A DNA stretch of 64,000 bases from Paraburkholderia caffeinitolerans (GCF_902859945.1 NZ_CADIKL010000022.1:1-64000), one strand, 5' to 3'; shown: positions 53,996 through 61,842, numbered from the stretch's first letter. The notes: a model not told the origin generated them from the letters alone. Numbers and translations are program-made.

Positions 53996-54397
53996 CTATT
54001 CGTGCGCCAATGCCTCCAAGGCTACGCGCGCGAGAAACCCGCTTCTTGTTTCATGCCGCTTCTCGACATAAGTGTCGATCTTGTGCAAAACGAACCGTGG
54101 AAGGCTGATGTTAATCCTCTCCGGCTTGCTATCGAGCTTGGTCAGATCAACGTCAACCAATGCCCAAACAGCCCCTTCGTACTCTTTACTTGCGGCCAGA
54201 TCCTCAATGGTTGAGCACGTGAATCCGACATCCTCACCCAGCTCGACCAAAGTAGAAACGTGGCCGGTGATCGCTTCTCTGGCGTTCCTGATTGCTTCAT
54301 CGATGGTGTCGCCCCAAGAGTGAACGCCCGGAATGTCCGGAACGATAACTCCATAGACGCTCCCATCGTCCTTATGGATCGCGATGGGAAATTCCAT
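53996..54397 (-). CDS. hicB: HicB-type antitoxin
   Basis: A 133-residue antitoxin. The N-terminal part (MEFPIAIHKDDGSVYGVIVPDIPG, then GDTIDEAIRNAREAI) is the degenerate RNase-H-like HicB fold that covers the toxin. The C-terminal part (RINISLPRFVLHKIDTYV....TRSGFLARVALEAL) is a ribbon-helix-helix DNA-binding domain. The ATG at 54397 is the family start. It follows hicA by 60 bp, the common order, and a palindrome upstream of hicA is the likely operator. Confidence 0.92.
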   Translation of the reverse strand: MEFPIAIHKDDGSVYGVIVPDIPGVHSWGDTIDEAIRNAREAITGHVSTLVELGEDVGFTCSTIEDLAASKEYEGAVWALVDVDLTKLDSKPERINISLPRFVLHKIDTYVEKRHETRSGFLARVALEALAHE

Positions 54398-54457
54398 TTC
54401 TCTCTCCAGCAGCTTCGACTCTTTGAAATGCATCCTGTGTCGGGGAAAAACCACCGG

Positions 54458-54640
54458 TCACTTCAGACCGGCGGTTTTCAGGATGCTCGACGCTGTCCCA
54501 ATTGGCAGGTCCTTCTTCGGGTGCGGCACCGTCACAAGGCCAGGCTTCTTGGGGTGTTTAAAGTGGTGATGACTTCCGGTAACCCGCACCAGCTGCCAGC
54601 CATCCTCTTCGAGCATCCGGATTAGCTTTGATGAGTTCAT
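54458..54640 (-). CDS. hicA: HicA-type toxin (mRNA interferase)
   Basis: A 60-residue double-stranded-RNA-binding-like toxin. The catalytic His is in GSHHHF (residues 22-27), and VPHPKKDLPIGTASSILKTAGL is the family's closing segment. The ATG at 54640 has a GGAGG ribosome binding site, which rules out the longer upstream frame. It is intact in every visible respect. Confidence 0.93.
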   Translation of the reverse strand: MNSSKLIRMLEEDGWQLVRVTGSHHHFKHPKKPGLVTVPHPKKDLPIGTASSILKTAGLK

Positions 54641-54658
54641 CTCGCCTCCGCATGTCTT

Positions 54659-54676
54659 GTGTGTAAATATACACAC
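54659..54676. promoter_or_regulatory. Palindrome upstream of hicA, likely HicB operator
   Basis: GTGTGTA (54659-54665) and TACACAC (54670-54676) are exact inverted arms around AATA, 18 bp before hicA. TGTGTA is repeated twice more by 54717. HicB ribbon-helix-helix proteins bind such sites to autorepress. Confidence 0.65.
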
Positions 54677-54745
54677 GCGGATTCGATAATTCAAGGAATT
54701 TGTGTAGTCGTGTGTATCCGCGCCGCGCAGATCGCTTGGCCCGAC

Positions 54746-55408
54746 CTACGCGGCGGCATCGTTTCGTTTCGCGACGCGTGGAGGCACTGGGAACGCCTCC
54801 GCATGCATCTTGTTTGCCGGGAAGAGGTTCAGGAACGAGCGTGCCTCGTCCATCGAGCCGCTCGCGAGCCAGCCCTCGTATTCGGACGGCGGCAGGATCA
54901 CCACCGATCGCTTCTCGTCACCGGGCTTGTGGAATCGATTCATGAGCGGATGCTCGGCCGAGTTGACCGTCAGCATCGTGAACGAGAGCGCCGGGCCTTC
55001 CGGCTCGTTCCACTCCCGCCATAGCCCGGCAATCGCAAACGGCGCGCCGTCGGCCATGCCGATGCGCCAGCGCACAGCCCTCCCGCTTTCGTAGTTCGGC
55101 TCGTAGAACGCGTCAGCCGGAATCAGGCAGAGCTGCTGCTTCTTCCATGCTCCGCTGAAGCTCCGCTTTTCGCCCACGGTCTCCGAGCGTGCGTTCATCG
55201 TGTCGAAGGGCTTCACGCCTGGAGGGATGTGCTTGCGCGGCACTATGCCAAATGTCGCAACGTCTGCCCGCTCGGCACCGTCGACGCGCCGGATGATCGG
55301 CGCTGGATAGTCTTTGTAGACGTCATCGCGCCATGGGCTGTCAGGCGGCTCGATGCCGAAGTGCTTGAAGAGATAGTCGCGGCGCGCCGCTGCGTAATTC
55401 GTGCACAT
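54746..55408 (-). CDS. SOS response-associated peptidase (SRAP/YedK family)
   Basis: A 220-residue SRAP-domain protein that forms a covalent crosslink with abasic sites in single-stranded DNA through Cys2. The start MCTNY, the TMNARSETV segment, CLIPADAFYEP and the late NRFHKPGDEKRSVV with its His are all present. The ATG at 55408 has AAAGGAGA before it and makes Cys the second residue, which the chemistry requires. SRAP genes are frequent passengers of phages and islands, as here. Confidence 0.93.
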   Translation of the reverse strand: MCTNYAAARRDYLFKHFGIEPPDSPWRDDVYKDYPAPIIRRVDGAERADVATFGIVPRKHIPPGVKPFDTMNARSETVGEKRSFSGAWKKQQLCLIPADAFYEPNYESGRAVRWRIGMADGAPFAIAGLWREWNEPEGPALSFTMLTVNSAEHPLMNRFHKPGDEKRSVVILPPSEYEGWLASGSMDEARSFLNLFPANKMHAEAFPVPPRVAKRNDAAA

Positions 55409-55447
55409 GAGCGTCTCCTTTGTTATCCATTCCGCCACCCAATGCGC

Positions 55448-55627
55448 GGCATTTATGCGGAGGCGACGAAGCTGAAAGAGAGGTTCACCGAGCACGACTT
55501 GCGCGCCAAGTGCGCCAGCGATGCTGAGACGCTCGAACATGCCCGCGCGCTGCTCGCGCACGCCGACGGGAAGATTACCGAACGCGTTTATCGTCGAAAG
55601 CCGGAACGCGTCAAGCCCCTGCGCTAA
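55448..55627 (+). pseudogene. Tyrosine integrase C-terminal remnant 1
   Basis: The frame from 55448 reads as the last 59 residues of a phage-type tyrosine recombinase: RFTEHDLRAK (catalytic His and Arg), LEHARALLAHAD (second His), and ITERVYRRKPERV with the nucleophilic Tyr, then a natural stop. The N-terminal 300 or so residues are absent, replaced by the promoter region of the SRAP gene. It cannot be active. Confidence 0.85.
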
Positions 55628-55668
55628 ACTTGTTTATTAATTCAACAAGCGCTCGTTATGTAAAACCT

Positions 55669-56640
55669 ATGGCTGACAAGAACCTCTATCAAACATTGCT
55701 GCGCAGCAAAGTTCGCGGCGCGATTCTCGCGGCCGAAGGGGCGAATGCATTCTCCCATCAAGTCGTAAAAGGCACTGTCCTTGAGATTTTGATTTCGGAG
55801 CTATTCCGCCCCCTGCTTCCGGCAGACATCGGGATTGGCACAGGACAAATTATTGAGAGCTATTCAGGGAAACTCTCAGGCCAAATTGACATCGTGCTTT
55901 ACGACAAAGCGATCCTGCCGCCAATACTTATCGACGAAAAACTGGGCCTCTTCCCGATCGAGTCCGTACTATATGCAATCGAGGTGAAAACGACTCTAAC
56001 TGCAGCGGAGCTCCAAAGCGCACACGATTCTGCGAAGGATCTTCAGACAAAGTTCGGTTATTTGCCAGGGCAGCGCGTCAATGGAAAACTCGTGCCACAG
56101 CATTCAATCGAGAAAGCTAGAAATGTAATATTTGCCCTCAAGTCCGATCTTTCAGGCACCAAACTAAATGAAGCCGAGCGGTATAAAAAGATCTATGGCG
56201 ACGAACCGGCCCACATTGCATCAATCTGCGTCGCCGGCCGGGAGTACTGGTTTCAAAGCAATTCTGCATGGGTAGGCGGCACCGATACGGATCAGTTTGA
56301 CGGCATCCTATCCTTTATCGGCGGGGTAACGAACACGTACAGAGGAGTGTCTGCCAGTCGGGGGTACCCATTGCTCGGACACTACGTTGTTGCCGAAAAC
56401 ATGCATCAGTTTCCGTTTCTGCAGGTGTCGAAGGACCTGATGCTCGTCGTCCAGTGTCCAGACTGCAAATGCGAGATTCTAGTAGCCCCGGAGCTTCCTC
56501 CGGGAAAAGTTACGTTTACCGGGACGATCTCAACACCATGCAAATGCGGGGCCATGGTTAAGGCACCGCAAGCGCAATACGAGTTCCAAGACAGCAAGCT
56601 CGTCTCAGTCTTACCGCACCCAGACTCTCAGTCGCAGTAG
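55669..56640 (+). CDS. DUF6602 protein, nuclease-like with zinc-ribbon end
   Basis: A 323-residue protein. Residues 20-125 match the DUF6602 core: SGQIDIVLYD (Asp74) followed by YAIEVKT (Glu105, Lys107), with Glu39 in the first helix. This is the E-D-ExK spacing of PD-(D/E)XK nucleases. The end has a Cys cluster (Cys263, Cys266, Cys268, Cys291, Cys293) like a zinc ribbon. GC content and codon use are lower than in the chromosome. The ATG at 55669 fits the family. It stands alone between two integrase remnants. A defence role is inferred from context and fold only. Confidence 0.75.
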   Translation: MADKNLYQTLLRSKVRGAILAAEGANAFSHQVVKGTVLEILISELFRPLLPADIGIGTGQIIESYSGKLSGQIDIVLYDKAILPPILIDEKLGLFPIESVLYAIEVKTTLTAAELQSAHDSAKDLQTKFGYLPGQRVNGKLVPQHSIEKARNVIFALKSDLSGTKLNEAERYKKIYGDEPAHIASICVAGREYWFQSNSAWVGGTDTDQFDGILSFIGGVTNTYRGVSASRGYPLLGHYVVAENMHQFPFLQVSKDLMLVVQCPDCKCEILVAPELPPGKVTFTGTISTPCKCGAMVKAPQAQYEFQDSKLVSVLPHPDSQSQ

Positions 56641-56659
56641 TAGCCCGTCCAGCCAGCCT

Positions 56660-56790
56660 CGCCACGTCGACAAGACGCCAAGCAGCACCGAGGCCCCTGA
56701 GCATGCGCAGGCGACACTCGCACACGCAGGCGAAAGACTACCGAAGATGTGTACCGCCGCAAGCCGGGGCGGGTCAAACCATTACGCTAG
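56660..56790 (+). pseudogene. Tyrosine integrase C-terminal remnant 2
   Basis: A second, more decayed copy of an integrase end: EHAQATLAHAGE in one frame, then a frame shift, then TEDVYRRKPGRVKPLR and a stop at 56788-56790. It parallels remnant 1 residue by residue (EHARALLAHAD; TERVYRRKPERVKPLR). It ends 622 bp before the right-hand tRNA repeat. Confidence 0.8.
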
Positions 56791-56849
56791 GCCGATGTCA
56801 GGGGGAGGCGCTCGAAAGGACGCACCTGAGGATGTCAGGCACTCAGGCG

Positions 56850-57224
56850 TTATTCACAGCCATTGCGCGTGCAATCGTAGTGGTAGGACTGTCCTTTCGA
56901 GTTTGTCCCATCGACTGAACGACGTCCATTGTCATAGTAGTGGGCCGTCTCATCCCATTCAGCGCCATTCGCCGCGACGCCAGTCGTATAAGTCGTGTTT
57001 TCGCCGCGGCGCACGGTTCTCTGGCTCCACGAACTCCCGGTGCTGTCGTTGCTTCCATCGACAGTCGTTACGTCGCCCATGCGCCGTATGCGATACGTGT
57101 TGCCGGAGTCATCGTGACAAGTTTGGATCGGATCAGTGTCCTGACCGACGCAATAGGATGCGAGAGCTGCGTTCGACGTGAACGCAACCAAGACAAAGAA
57201 GGCATAGAGGGCTGAACGCTTCAT
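56850..57224 (-). CDS. Small exported cysteine-containing protein
   Basis: A 124-residue protein with a clear signal peptide (about 1-22, ending ALA). The mature part is rich in Asp, Thr, Asn, Tyr and Gly, with two Cys near the front and two at the end (YHYDCTRNGCE), so a disulphide-linked periplasmic or secreted protein is likely. GC content is lower than in the chromosome. I recognise no family. It is the last gene inside the island. Confidence 0.6.
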   Translation of the reverse strand: MKRSALYAFFVLVAFTSNAALASYCVGQDTDPIQTCHDDSGNTYRIRRMGDVTTVDGSNDSTGSSWSQRTVRRGENTTYTTGVAANGAEWDETAHYYDNGRRSVDGTNSKGQSYHYDCTRNGCE

Positions 57225-57411
57225 GAAATTACCCGATGAGGCTCGTTGTTTTTATAGCGCGGCGCATGCTTACAGCACCGAAAGAGTGTACCTTAAGCGT
57301 CAGGGCGATATTGCGAAATCAAAGGTTTATCGAGGTAGCGCACTCGTACCTAAGGTACAGCTTCTACCCGTTGCTTGTATGCGTAACGGGCGATGCGCGG
57401 CGTTGTGTCAT

Positions 57412-57456
57412 TAGGTTAATAACCTATCCGGGGTTCGAATCCCCGTCTCTCCGCCA
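57412..57456 (+). repeat. attR-type direct repeat (tRNA-Ser 3' end copy)
   Basis: An exact 45-bp copy of the tRNA-Ser 3' end at 51617-51661. The 5' part of the tRNA is absent, so it is not a gene. It marks the right end of the 5.8-kb island. Confidence 0.9.
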
Positions 57457-57526
57457 CCCAGCACACAAGGGTTAAGGGTTCCAGCCGACATAAGCAGTTC
57501 GCCTGTACCTTTGCAAGATCGAGATT

Positions 57527-57550
57527 GGCTCCGCATTGCGGGGCCTTTTT
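57527..57550 (+). terminator. Intrinsic terminator right of the island
   Basis: GGCTCCGC (57527-57534), loop ATT, GCGGGGCC (57538-57545) and five T residues. It may be the original terminator of tRNA-Ser, separated from the gene by the island. Confidence 0.75.
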
Positions 57551-57554
57551 GCGT

Positions 57555-57686
57555 TCAGGAGCGGCAGGTATCTCAGCGTGGATGTCGGAGCTCGACATCC
57601 AGAAGGGTGTGCGCTGGAGCGCCAAGGTCGCTGGCAAGCTCGAACAAACGTCGACTGGCATCATTTGCGTGACGCCGGAAAACTGA
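57555..57686 (+). pseudogene. TIR-like domain fragment
   Basis: A 43-codon open stretch reads ISAWMSELDIQKGVRWSAKV then AGKLEQTSTGIICVTPEN and a stop. It resembles the middle of prokaryotic TIR-type (TIR_2) domains: W.S..DI..G.RW....A..LE....GIICVT..N. In intact proteins the next residues are PWL.FEAGA. Both ends are missing. The resemblance is by eye and short. Confidence 0.5.
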
Positions 57687-57728
57687 CCCTGCCCCGGGGC
57701 CAACCCAGATTGCCTTGCGCTGCCCCAT

Positions 57729-57750
57729 TATTTCGAATATATTGGAAATA
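57729..57750. promoter_or_regulatory. Inverted repeat over the arsR start
   Basis: TATTTC (57729-57734) and GAAATA (57745-57750) are mirrored around 10 AT-rich bases, ending on the first base of the arsR ATG. It is a likely autorepression operator that arsenite binding by ArsR would open. Confidence 0.6.
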
Positions 57751-58073
57751 TGGAAGAGAAAGATATCATTCGCGCCTTGGCGGCGCTCGCCCACGATCTG
57801 CGCCTGCGCGTGTTCCGCATGCTGGTCGTGGCCGGTCCGGACGGCCTGACACCCGGAACCATCGCGGCGCAGCTTGACGTGCCCAACGCGACGCTCTCCT
57901 TTCACCTGAAGGAGTTGATGCACGCGGGGCTGGTCACGCAGGAGCGTGATGGGCGCAGCCTGATCTATCGAGCCGCCTACGAACAGATGAACGCAGTTCT
58001 CGGCTTCCTGACCGAGAACTGCTGCCAGGGGCAGGCTTGCCTGGTTCCCGGCACAGATTCGTGCCAATGCTGA
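57750..58073 (+). CDS. arsR: Arsenic-responsive repressor ArsR
   Basis: A 107-residue winged-helix repressor and first gene of the arsenic operon. DNA recognition lies around NATLSFHLKELMHAGLV. The C-terminus has ENCCQGQAC and CQC, so Cys91, Cys92 and Cys97 (with Cys105 and Cys107 near) can bind As(III). That is the C-terminal site type known from Acidithiobacillus ArsR, not the helix-3 site of E. coli. It is followed by arsI after 12 bp. Confidence 0.93.
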   Translation: MEEKDIIRALAALAHDLRLRVFRMLVVAGPDGLTPGTIAAQLDVPNATLSFHLKELMHAGLVTQERDGRSLIYRAAYEQMNAVLGFLTENCCQGQACLVPGTDSCQC

Positions 58074-58085
58074 CGGAGAACAGTC

Positions 58086-58565
58086 ATGAAGCGGTTTCAC
58101 GTCCACGTCCACGTTGACGACATTGCGGCCAGTGTCGCGTTCTATTCGAAGCTGTTCGGCGCAGAGCCTGCGCGCATCGAGCCGGATTACGCGAAATGGA
58201 TGCTGGAAGATCCGCGCGTGAACTTTGCGATCTCGACGCGCGGCTCGCAGTCTGGTGTCGATCATCTGGGTTTTCAGGTGGACGACGCAGCCGAGCTGGA
58301 CGAACTCGCGCAGCGTGCACAGGACGCGGACATGACGCTGCTCGACCAGGGCGAAACGACCTGTTGCTACGCACGTAGTGACAAGCACTGGATCGTTGAT
58401 CCGCAGGGAGTCGCCTGGGAACACTTTCACACGCTCGATCGCGCATCGGTATATGGCGAAAGTCGTGAGACGAGCACTTCGCAGTCCGAATCGCCAGCCT
58501 GCTGCGCGCCCCGTCGCAAACCTGTGGGCATCCCCGTCAAACCGGCCGGTTCGGCCTGTTGCTGA
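58086..58565 (+). CDS. arsI: ArsI/CadI-family C-As lyase
   Basis: A 159-residue vicinal-oxygen-chelate dioxygenase. ArsI enzymes split the carbon-arsenic bond of trivalent methyl- and aromatic arsenicals. His5, His60 (GVDHLG) and Glu112 (WEHF) fit the Fe(II) site, and the paired Cys93-Cys94 (TTCCYA) fit the arsenic site. A Cys-rich end (ACCAPRR, ACC) may also bind arsenic. Its place in the operon implies exposure to organic as well as inorganic arsenic. Confidence 0.9.
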   Translation: MKRFHVHVHVDDIAASVAFYSKLFGAEPARIEPDYAKWMLEDPRVNFAISTRGSQSGVDHLGFQVDDAAELDELAQRAQDADMTLLDQGETTCCYARSDKHWIVDPQGVAWEHFHTLDRASVYGESRETSTSQSESPACCAPRRKPVGIPVKPAGSACC

Positions 58566-58574
58566 GAGACCTTC

Positions 58575-59069
58575 ATGACCGACAAGATCTATAACGTCCT
58601 GTTCATCTGCACGGGCAATTCCACCCGCTCGATCCTGGCCGAAGGGCTTTTGAACCACTACGGTGCTGGCCGCTTCAAGGCCCATTCCGCAGGTAGCCAT
58701 CCCACGGGCGAGGTCAATCCGTTTGCACTACAGGCGCTCCAGAAGTTCGGGATCGAAGCCAACGGCTTGCGCAGCAAGAACTGGGACGAGTTCTCTCCCG
58801 ATGGCTCGCCCGACCTCGATTTCGTGTTCACCGTCTGTGACAAGGCGGCGGGCGAAGTGTGCCCGGTCTGGCCCGGCCAGCCGGTCACGGCGCATTGGGG
58901 CGTCGCCGATCCCGCTGCGGTCGAGGGCTCCGATGAGCAAAAGCAGCAGGCGATCCGCGATGCCGCCGTTACGCTCAAACGCCGTATCGAACTGCTTCTC
59001 TCGCTGCCTCTCGCCAAGCTCGACGCCGTGGCCCTGAACAAGGCTGTCAGCGACATCGGCAAGCAATAA
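58575..59069 (+). CDS. arsC: Arsenate reductase, LMW-phosphatase type (first copy)
   Basis: A 164-residue arsenate reductase that reduces arsenate to arsenite. The P-loop is CTGNSTRS with the nucleophilic Cys12, and a later Cys pair (VCDKAAGEVCPVWPG) can shuttle the disulphide. The family uses thioredoxin. It lies 9 bp after arsI. A second, related copy follows directly. Confidence 0.93.
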   Translation: MTDKIYNVLFICTGNSTRSILAEGLLNHYGAGRFKAHSAGSHPTGEVNPFALQALQKFGIEANGLRSKNWDEFSPDGSPDLDFVFTVCDKAAGEVCPVWPGQPVTAHWGVADPAAVEGSDEQKQQAIRDAAVTLKRRIELLLSLPLAKLDAVALNKAVSDIGKQ

Positions 59070-59082
59070 GGTGACTACTGCC

Positions 59083-59577
59083 ATGACCACGAACGTACTC
59101 ATTCTGTGTACGCACAATTCCGCGCGAAGTGTGCTATCCGAAGGCATGCTGAACCACTGGGCACAAAGGCTCGGCAAGGACGTGCGCGCATTCAGCGCCG
59201 GCAGCGCGCCGAGCGGTCGCATCAATCCGTTTGCGCTCGAGGCGTTGACGAACGCGGGCATCGAAACCGAGGGTTATCGCAGCAAGAGCTGGGACGAATT
59301 CTCGCAAGACGGCGCGCCGAAGATGCGGATCGTCATTACGGTGTGCGACAGCGCGGCCGCCGAAGAGTGTCCGTTCTGGCCTGGTAGCCCCGTCAAGGTT
59401 CACTGGGGCTACGCCGATCCGTCAAACGCGCAAGGCGGTGACGACGGCAAACGGCAGGCCTTCGAGCTTACCCGGCAGGCCATCGGTTACCGGATGCTGC
59501 AACTGCTTCTGCTGCCCCTGGACCGCCTGGACAATGCCGAGCTTCAGCAGGCGCTCGACGGCATTCTGAAAAGCTGA
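59083..59577 (+). CDS. arsC: Arsenate reductase, LMW-phosphatase type (second copy)
   Basis: A 164-residue homologue of the preceding gene. The P-loop is CTHNSARS (nucleophile Cys9), and the later pair is in VCDSAAAEECPFWPG. The two copies differ over their length, so this is an old duplication or separate acquisition, not a recent tandem copy. The ATG at 59083 has AAGGTG upstream; a GTG 4 codons earlier is possible. It precedes acr3 by 22 bp. Confidence 0.92.
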   Translation: MTTNVLILCTHNSARSVLSEGMLNHWAQRLGKDVRAFSAGSAPSGRINPFALEALTNAGIETEGYRSKSWDEFSQDGAPKMRIVITVCDSAAAEECPFWPGSPVKVHWGYADPSNAQGGDDGKRQAFELTRQAIGYRMLQLLLLPLDRLDNAELQQALDGILKS

Positions 59578-59599
59578 CTCCCTCTCCATCGAGTTCCCC

Positions 59600-60670
59600 A
59601 TGAACACCCCCAACATCGCCGCTGCGCGCAAAAGCGCGTCGAAACCGGCCATCAGCTTCTTCGAGCGTTACCTGACCGTCTGGGTTGCCCTTTGCATCGT
59701 CGCTGGCATCCTGCTTGGCCAGGTTCTGCCTGGTGTCTTTCAGGCCATTGGCCGCATGGAATACGCTCAGGTCAATCTGCCGGTCGGCCTGCTGATCTGG
59801 GTGATGATCATTCCGATGCTGGTCAAGGTCGACTTCGGCTCGCTACATGAAGTGCGTCAGCACATCAAGGGTATCGGCGTCACGCTCGTCGTCAACTGGC
59901 TCGTCAAGCCGTTCACGATGGCGTTCCTCGCATGGCTTTTCATCAAGCATCTGTTCGCGCCGATGCTGCCCGTGGCGCAGCTCGACAGCTATGTGGCTGG
60001 ACTGATCCTGCTGGCCGCCGCACCCTGCACGGCGATGGTGTTCGTCTGGAGCCGGCTGACCGGTGGTGATCCGCTCTTTACGCTCTCACAGGTTGCGCTC
60101 AACGACAGCATCATGGTGGTCGCGTTCGCGCCGCTCGTCGGCCTGCTGCTCGGTATCTCGGCCATCACGGTGCCGTGGGCGACGCTGCTCACGTCGGTCG
60201 TGCTCTATATCGTGATTCCCGTGATCCTCGCGCAGATCCTGCGCAAGGTGCTGCTATCACGTGGCAAGGCCGCGTTCGAAGCTGTGATGGCGAAGATCGG
60301 CCCGTGGTCGATCACGGCGTTGCTCGCCACGCTGGTGCTGCTGTTCGCCTTCCAGGGCGAGGCCATCCTGAAGCAGCCGCTCGTGATCGTGCTGCTTGCC
60401 GTGCCGATCCTGATCCAGGTGTTCTTCAACTCGGCGCTCGCGTACTGGCTCAATCGCGCGGTCGGCGAGAAGCACAACATCGCTTGCCCGTCTGCACTGA
60501 TCGGCGCGTCGAACTTCTTCGAGCTGGCCGTCGCCACCGCAATTGGCCTGTTCGGATTCAACTCGGGTGCAGCGCTCGCCACGGTCGTAGGCGTGCTGAT
60601 CGAAGTCCCGGTCATGCTGCTCGTGGTGCGCATCGTCAACCGGTCGAAGAACTGGTACGAGTGCGCCTGA
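59600..60670 (+). CDS. acr3: Arsenite efflux permease Acr3
   Basis: A 356-residue inner-membrane arsenite/proton antiporter of the BASS fold with 10 helices. The conserved AAPCTAMVFVWSRLTGGD segment contains the essential Cys, and GASNFFELAVATAIGLFG is the second crossover region. It exports As(III) formed by the reductases. It takes the place of an ArsB-type pump; no arsA ATPase is present. Confidence 0.95.
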   Translation: MNTPNIAAARKSASKPAISFFERYLTVWVALCIVAGILLGQVLPGVFQAIGRMEYAQVNLPVGLLIWVMIIPMLVKVDFGSLHEVRQHIKGIGVTLVVNWLVKPFTMAFLAWLFIKHLFAPMLPVAQLDSYVAGLILLAAAPCTAMVFVWSRLTGGDPLFTLSQVALNDSIMVVAFAPLVGLLLGISAITVPWATLLTSVVLYIVIPVILAQILRKVLLSRGKAAFEAVMAKIGPWSITALLATLVLLFAFQGEAILKQPLVIVLLAVPILIQVFFNSALAYWLNRAVGEKHNIACPSALIGASNFFELAVATAIGLFGFNSGAALATVVGVLIEVPVMLLVVRIVNRSKNWYECA

Positions 60671-60689
60671 ACGTAACGGAAACAACGCA

Positions 60690-61124
60690 ATGAACGAAGT
60701 CACCATCTATCACAACCCGGACTGCGGCACCTCGCGTAACGCCCTCGCGATGATCCGCAATGCGGGCATCGAACCCGTCGTCATCGAATATCTGAAAAAT
60801 CCGCCGTCTCGCGAGAAGCTGGTCGAGCTGATCGCGCAGTCGAGCCTGAGCGTGCGCGAGGTGCTGCGCCAGAAAGGCACGCCCTATGCCGAACTGCGCC
60901 TGGACAACCCGGGATTGAGCGACGACCAGTTGCTCGACGCGATGATGGCGCACCCCATTCTCATCAACCGCCCCTTCGTGGTGACGTCGATGGGCGCGCG
61001 CCTGTGCCGTCCCTCCGAAGTCGTGCTGGATATCCTGCCTGAATCGCAACGCGGCGCGTTCACGAAAGAGGACGGTGAAACGGTTATCGATGCGGAGGGC
61101 AAGCGTGTCCGCTCCGGTAACTGA
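60690..61124 (+). CDS. arsC: Arsenate reductase, glutaredoxin type
   Basis: A 144-residue enzyme of the ArsC/Spx fold, unrelated to the other two reductases. It uses glutathione and glutaredoxin. YHNPDCGTSRNAL holds Cys12 and the phosphate-binding Arg, and NRPFVV and CRPSEVVLDIL are family segments. Its last 20 bp overlap the start of arsH. The operon thus couples arsenate reduction to both thiol systems. Confidence 0.95.
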   Translation: MNEVTIYHNPDCGTSRNALAMIRNAGIEPVVIEYLKNPPSREKLVELIAQSSLSVREVLRQKGTPYAELRLDNPGLSDDQLLDAMMAHPILINRPFVVTSMGARLCRPSEVVLDILPESQRGAFTKEDGETVIDAEGKRVRSGN

Positions 61125-61839
61125 TCTCGCCGCTGAGCTTCCGCAGGTCGATGCGGCACTGTTCCGCGTGCCCGACATCCAGCGCCTTCAGGCAACGAAG
61201 GCTTCCGCACATGCGCCCCGTATCCTGCTGCTCTACGGTTCGCTGCGCGAGCGCTCGTTCAGCCGCCTGCTGAGCGAAGAAGCTGCACGTCTGCTCATGG
61301 CAATGGGCGCCGAGGTGCGCACGTTCAATCCGAGCGGTTTGCCGCTGCCCGATGACGCGCCCGATACGCACCCCAAGGTAGCCGAGCTGCGCGAACTGGT
61401 GCTGTGGTCAGAAGGCATGGTCTGGTGTTCGCCCGAACGCCACGGCGCGATGACCGGCATCATGAAAGCGCAGATCGACTGGATTCCGCTGTCGGTTGGG
61501 GCCGTGCGGCCGACGCAAGGCAAGACGCTCGCCGTGATGCAGGTCAGCGGCGGCTCGCAGTCGTTCAACGCCGTCAACCAGATGCGCGTGCTCGGGCGCT
61601 GGATGCGCATGCTGACCATCCCGAACCAGTCGTCGGTGGCCAAGGCGTTCACGGAATTCGATGAGGCCGGGCGCATGAAGCCATCAGCCTATTTCGATCG
61701 CGTCGTGGACGTGATGGAAGAACTGGTGAAGTTCACCTTGCTCACGCGTGATATCGGTCCCTATCTGGTCGATCGCTACAGCGAGCGCAAGGAGAGCGCC
61801 GAAGAACTGATGAAACGCGTGAACCAGGCCCGTATCTGA
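61105..61839 (+). CDS. arsH: ArsH NADPH-dependent flavin reductase
   Basis: A 244-residue flavodoxin-like FMN protein that oxidises trivalent methylated and aromatic arsenicals to the less toxic pentavalent form. LLLYGSLRERSFSRLLSEEA binds FMN phosphate, and SPERHGAMTGIMKAQIDWIPL is an ArsH hallmark. The GTG at 61105, with GGAGG 8 bp before it, is preferred; this makes a 20-bp overlap with the preceding gene. Confidence 0.94.
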   Translation: MSAPVTDLAAELPQVDAALFRVPDIQRLQATKASAHAPRILLLYGSLRERSFSRLLSEEAARLLMAMGAEVRTFNPSGLPLPDDAPDTHPKVAELRELVLWSEGMVWCSPERHGAMTGIMKAQIDWIPLSVGAVRPTQGKTLAVMQVSGGSQSFNAVNQMRVLGRWMRMLTIPNQSSVAKAFTEFDEAGRMKPSAYFDRVVDVMEELVKFTLLTRDIGPYLVDRYSERKESAEELMKRVNQARI

Positions 61840-61842
61840 CCC

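Noticed and set aside
57416..57703. Minus-strand frame over the att repeat ending RRGFEPRIGY
   Set aside because: Same tRNA-antisense artefact; it also runs across the terminator at 57527-57550.
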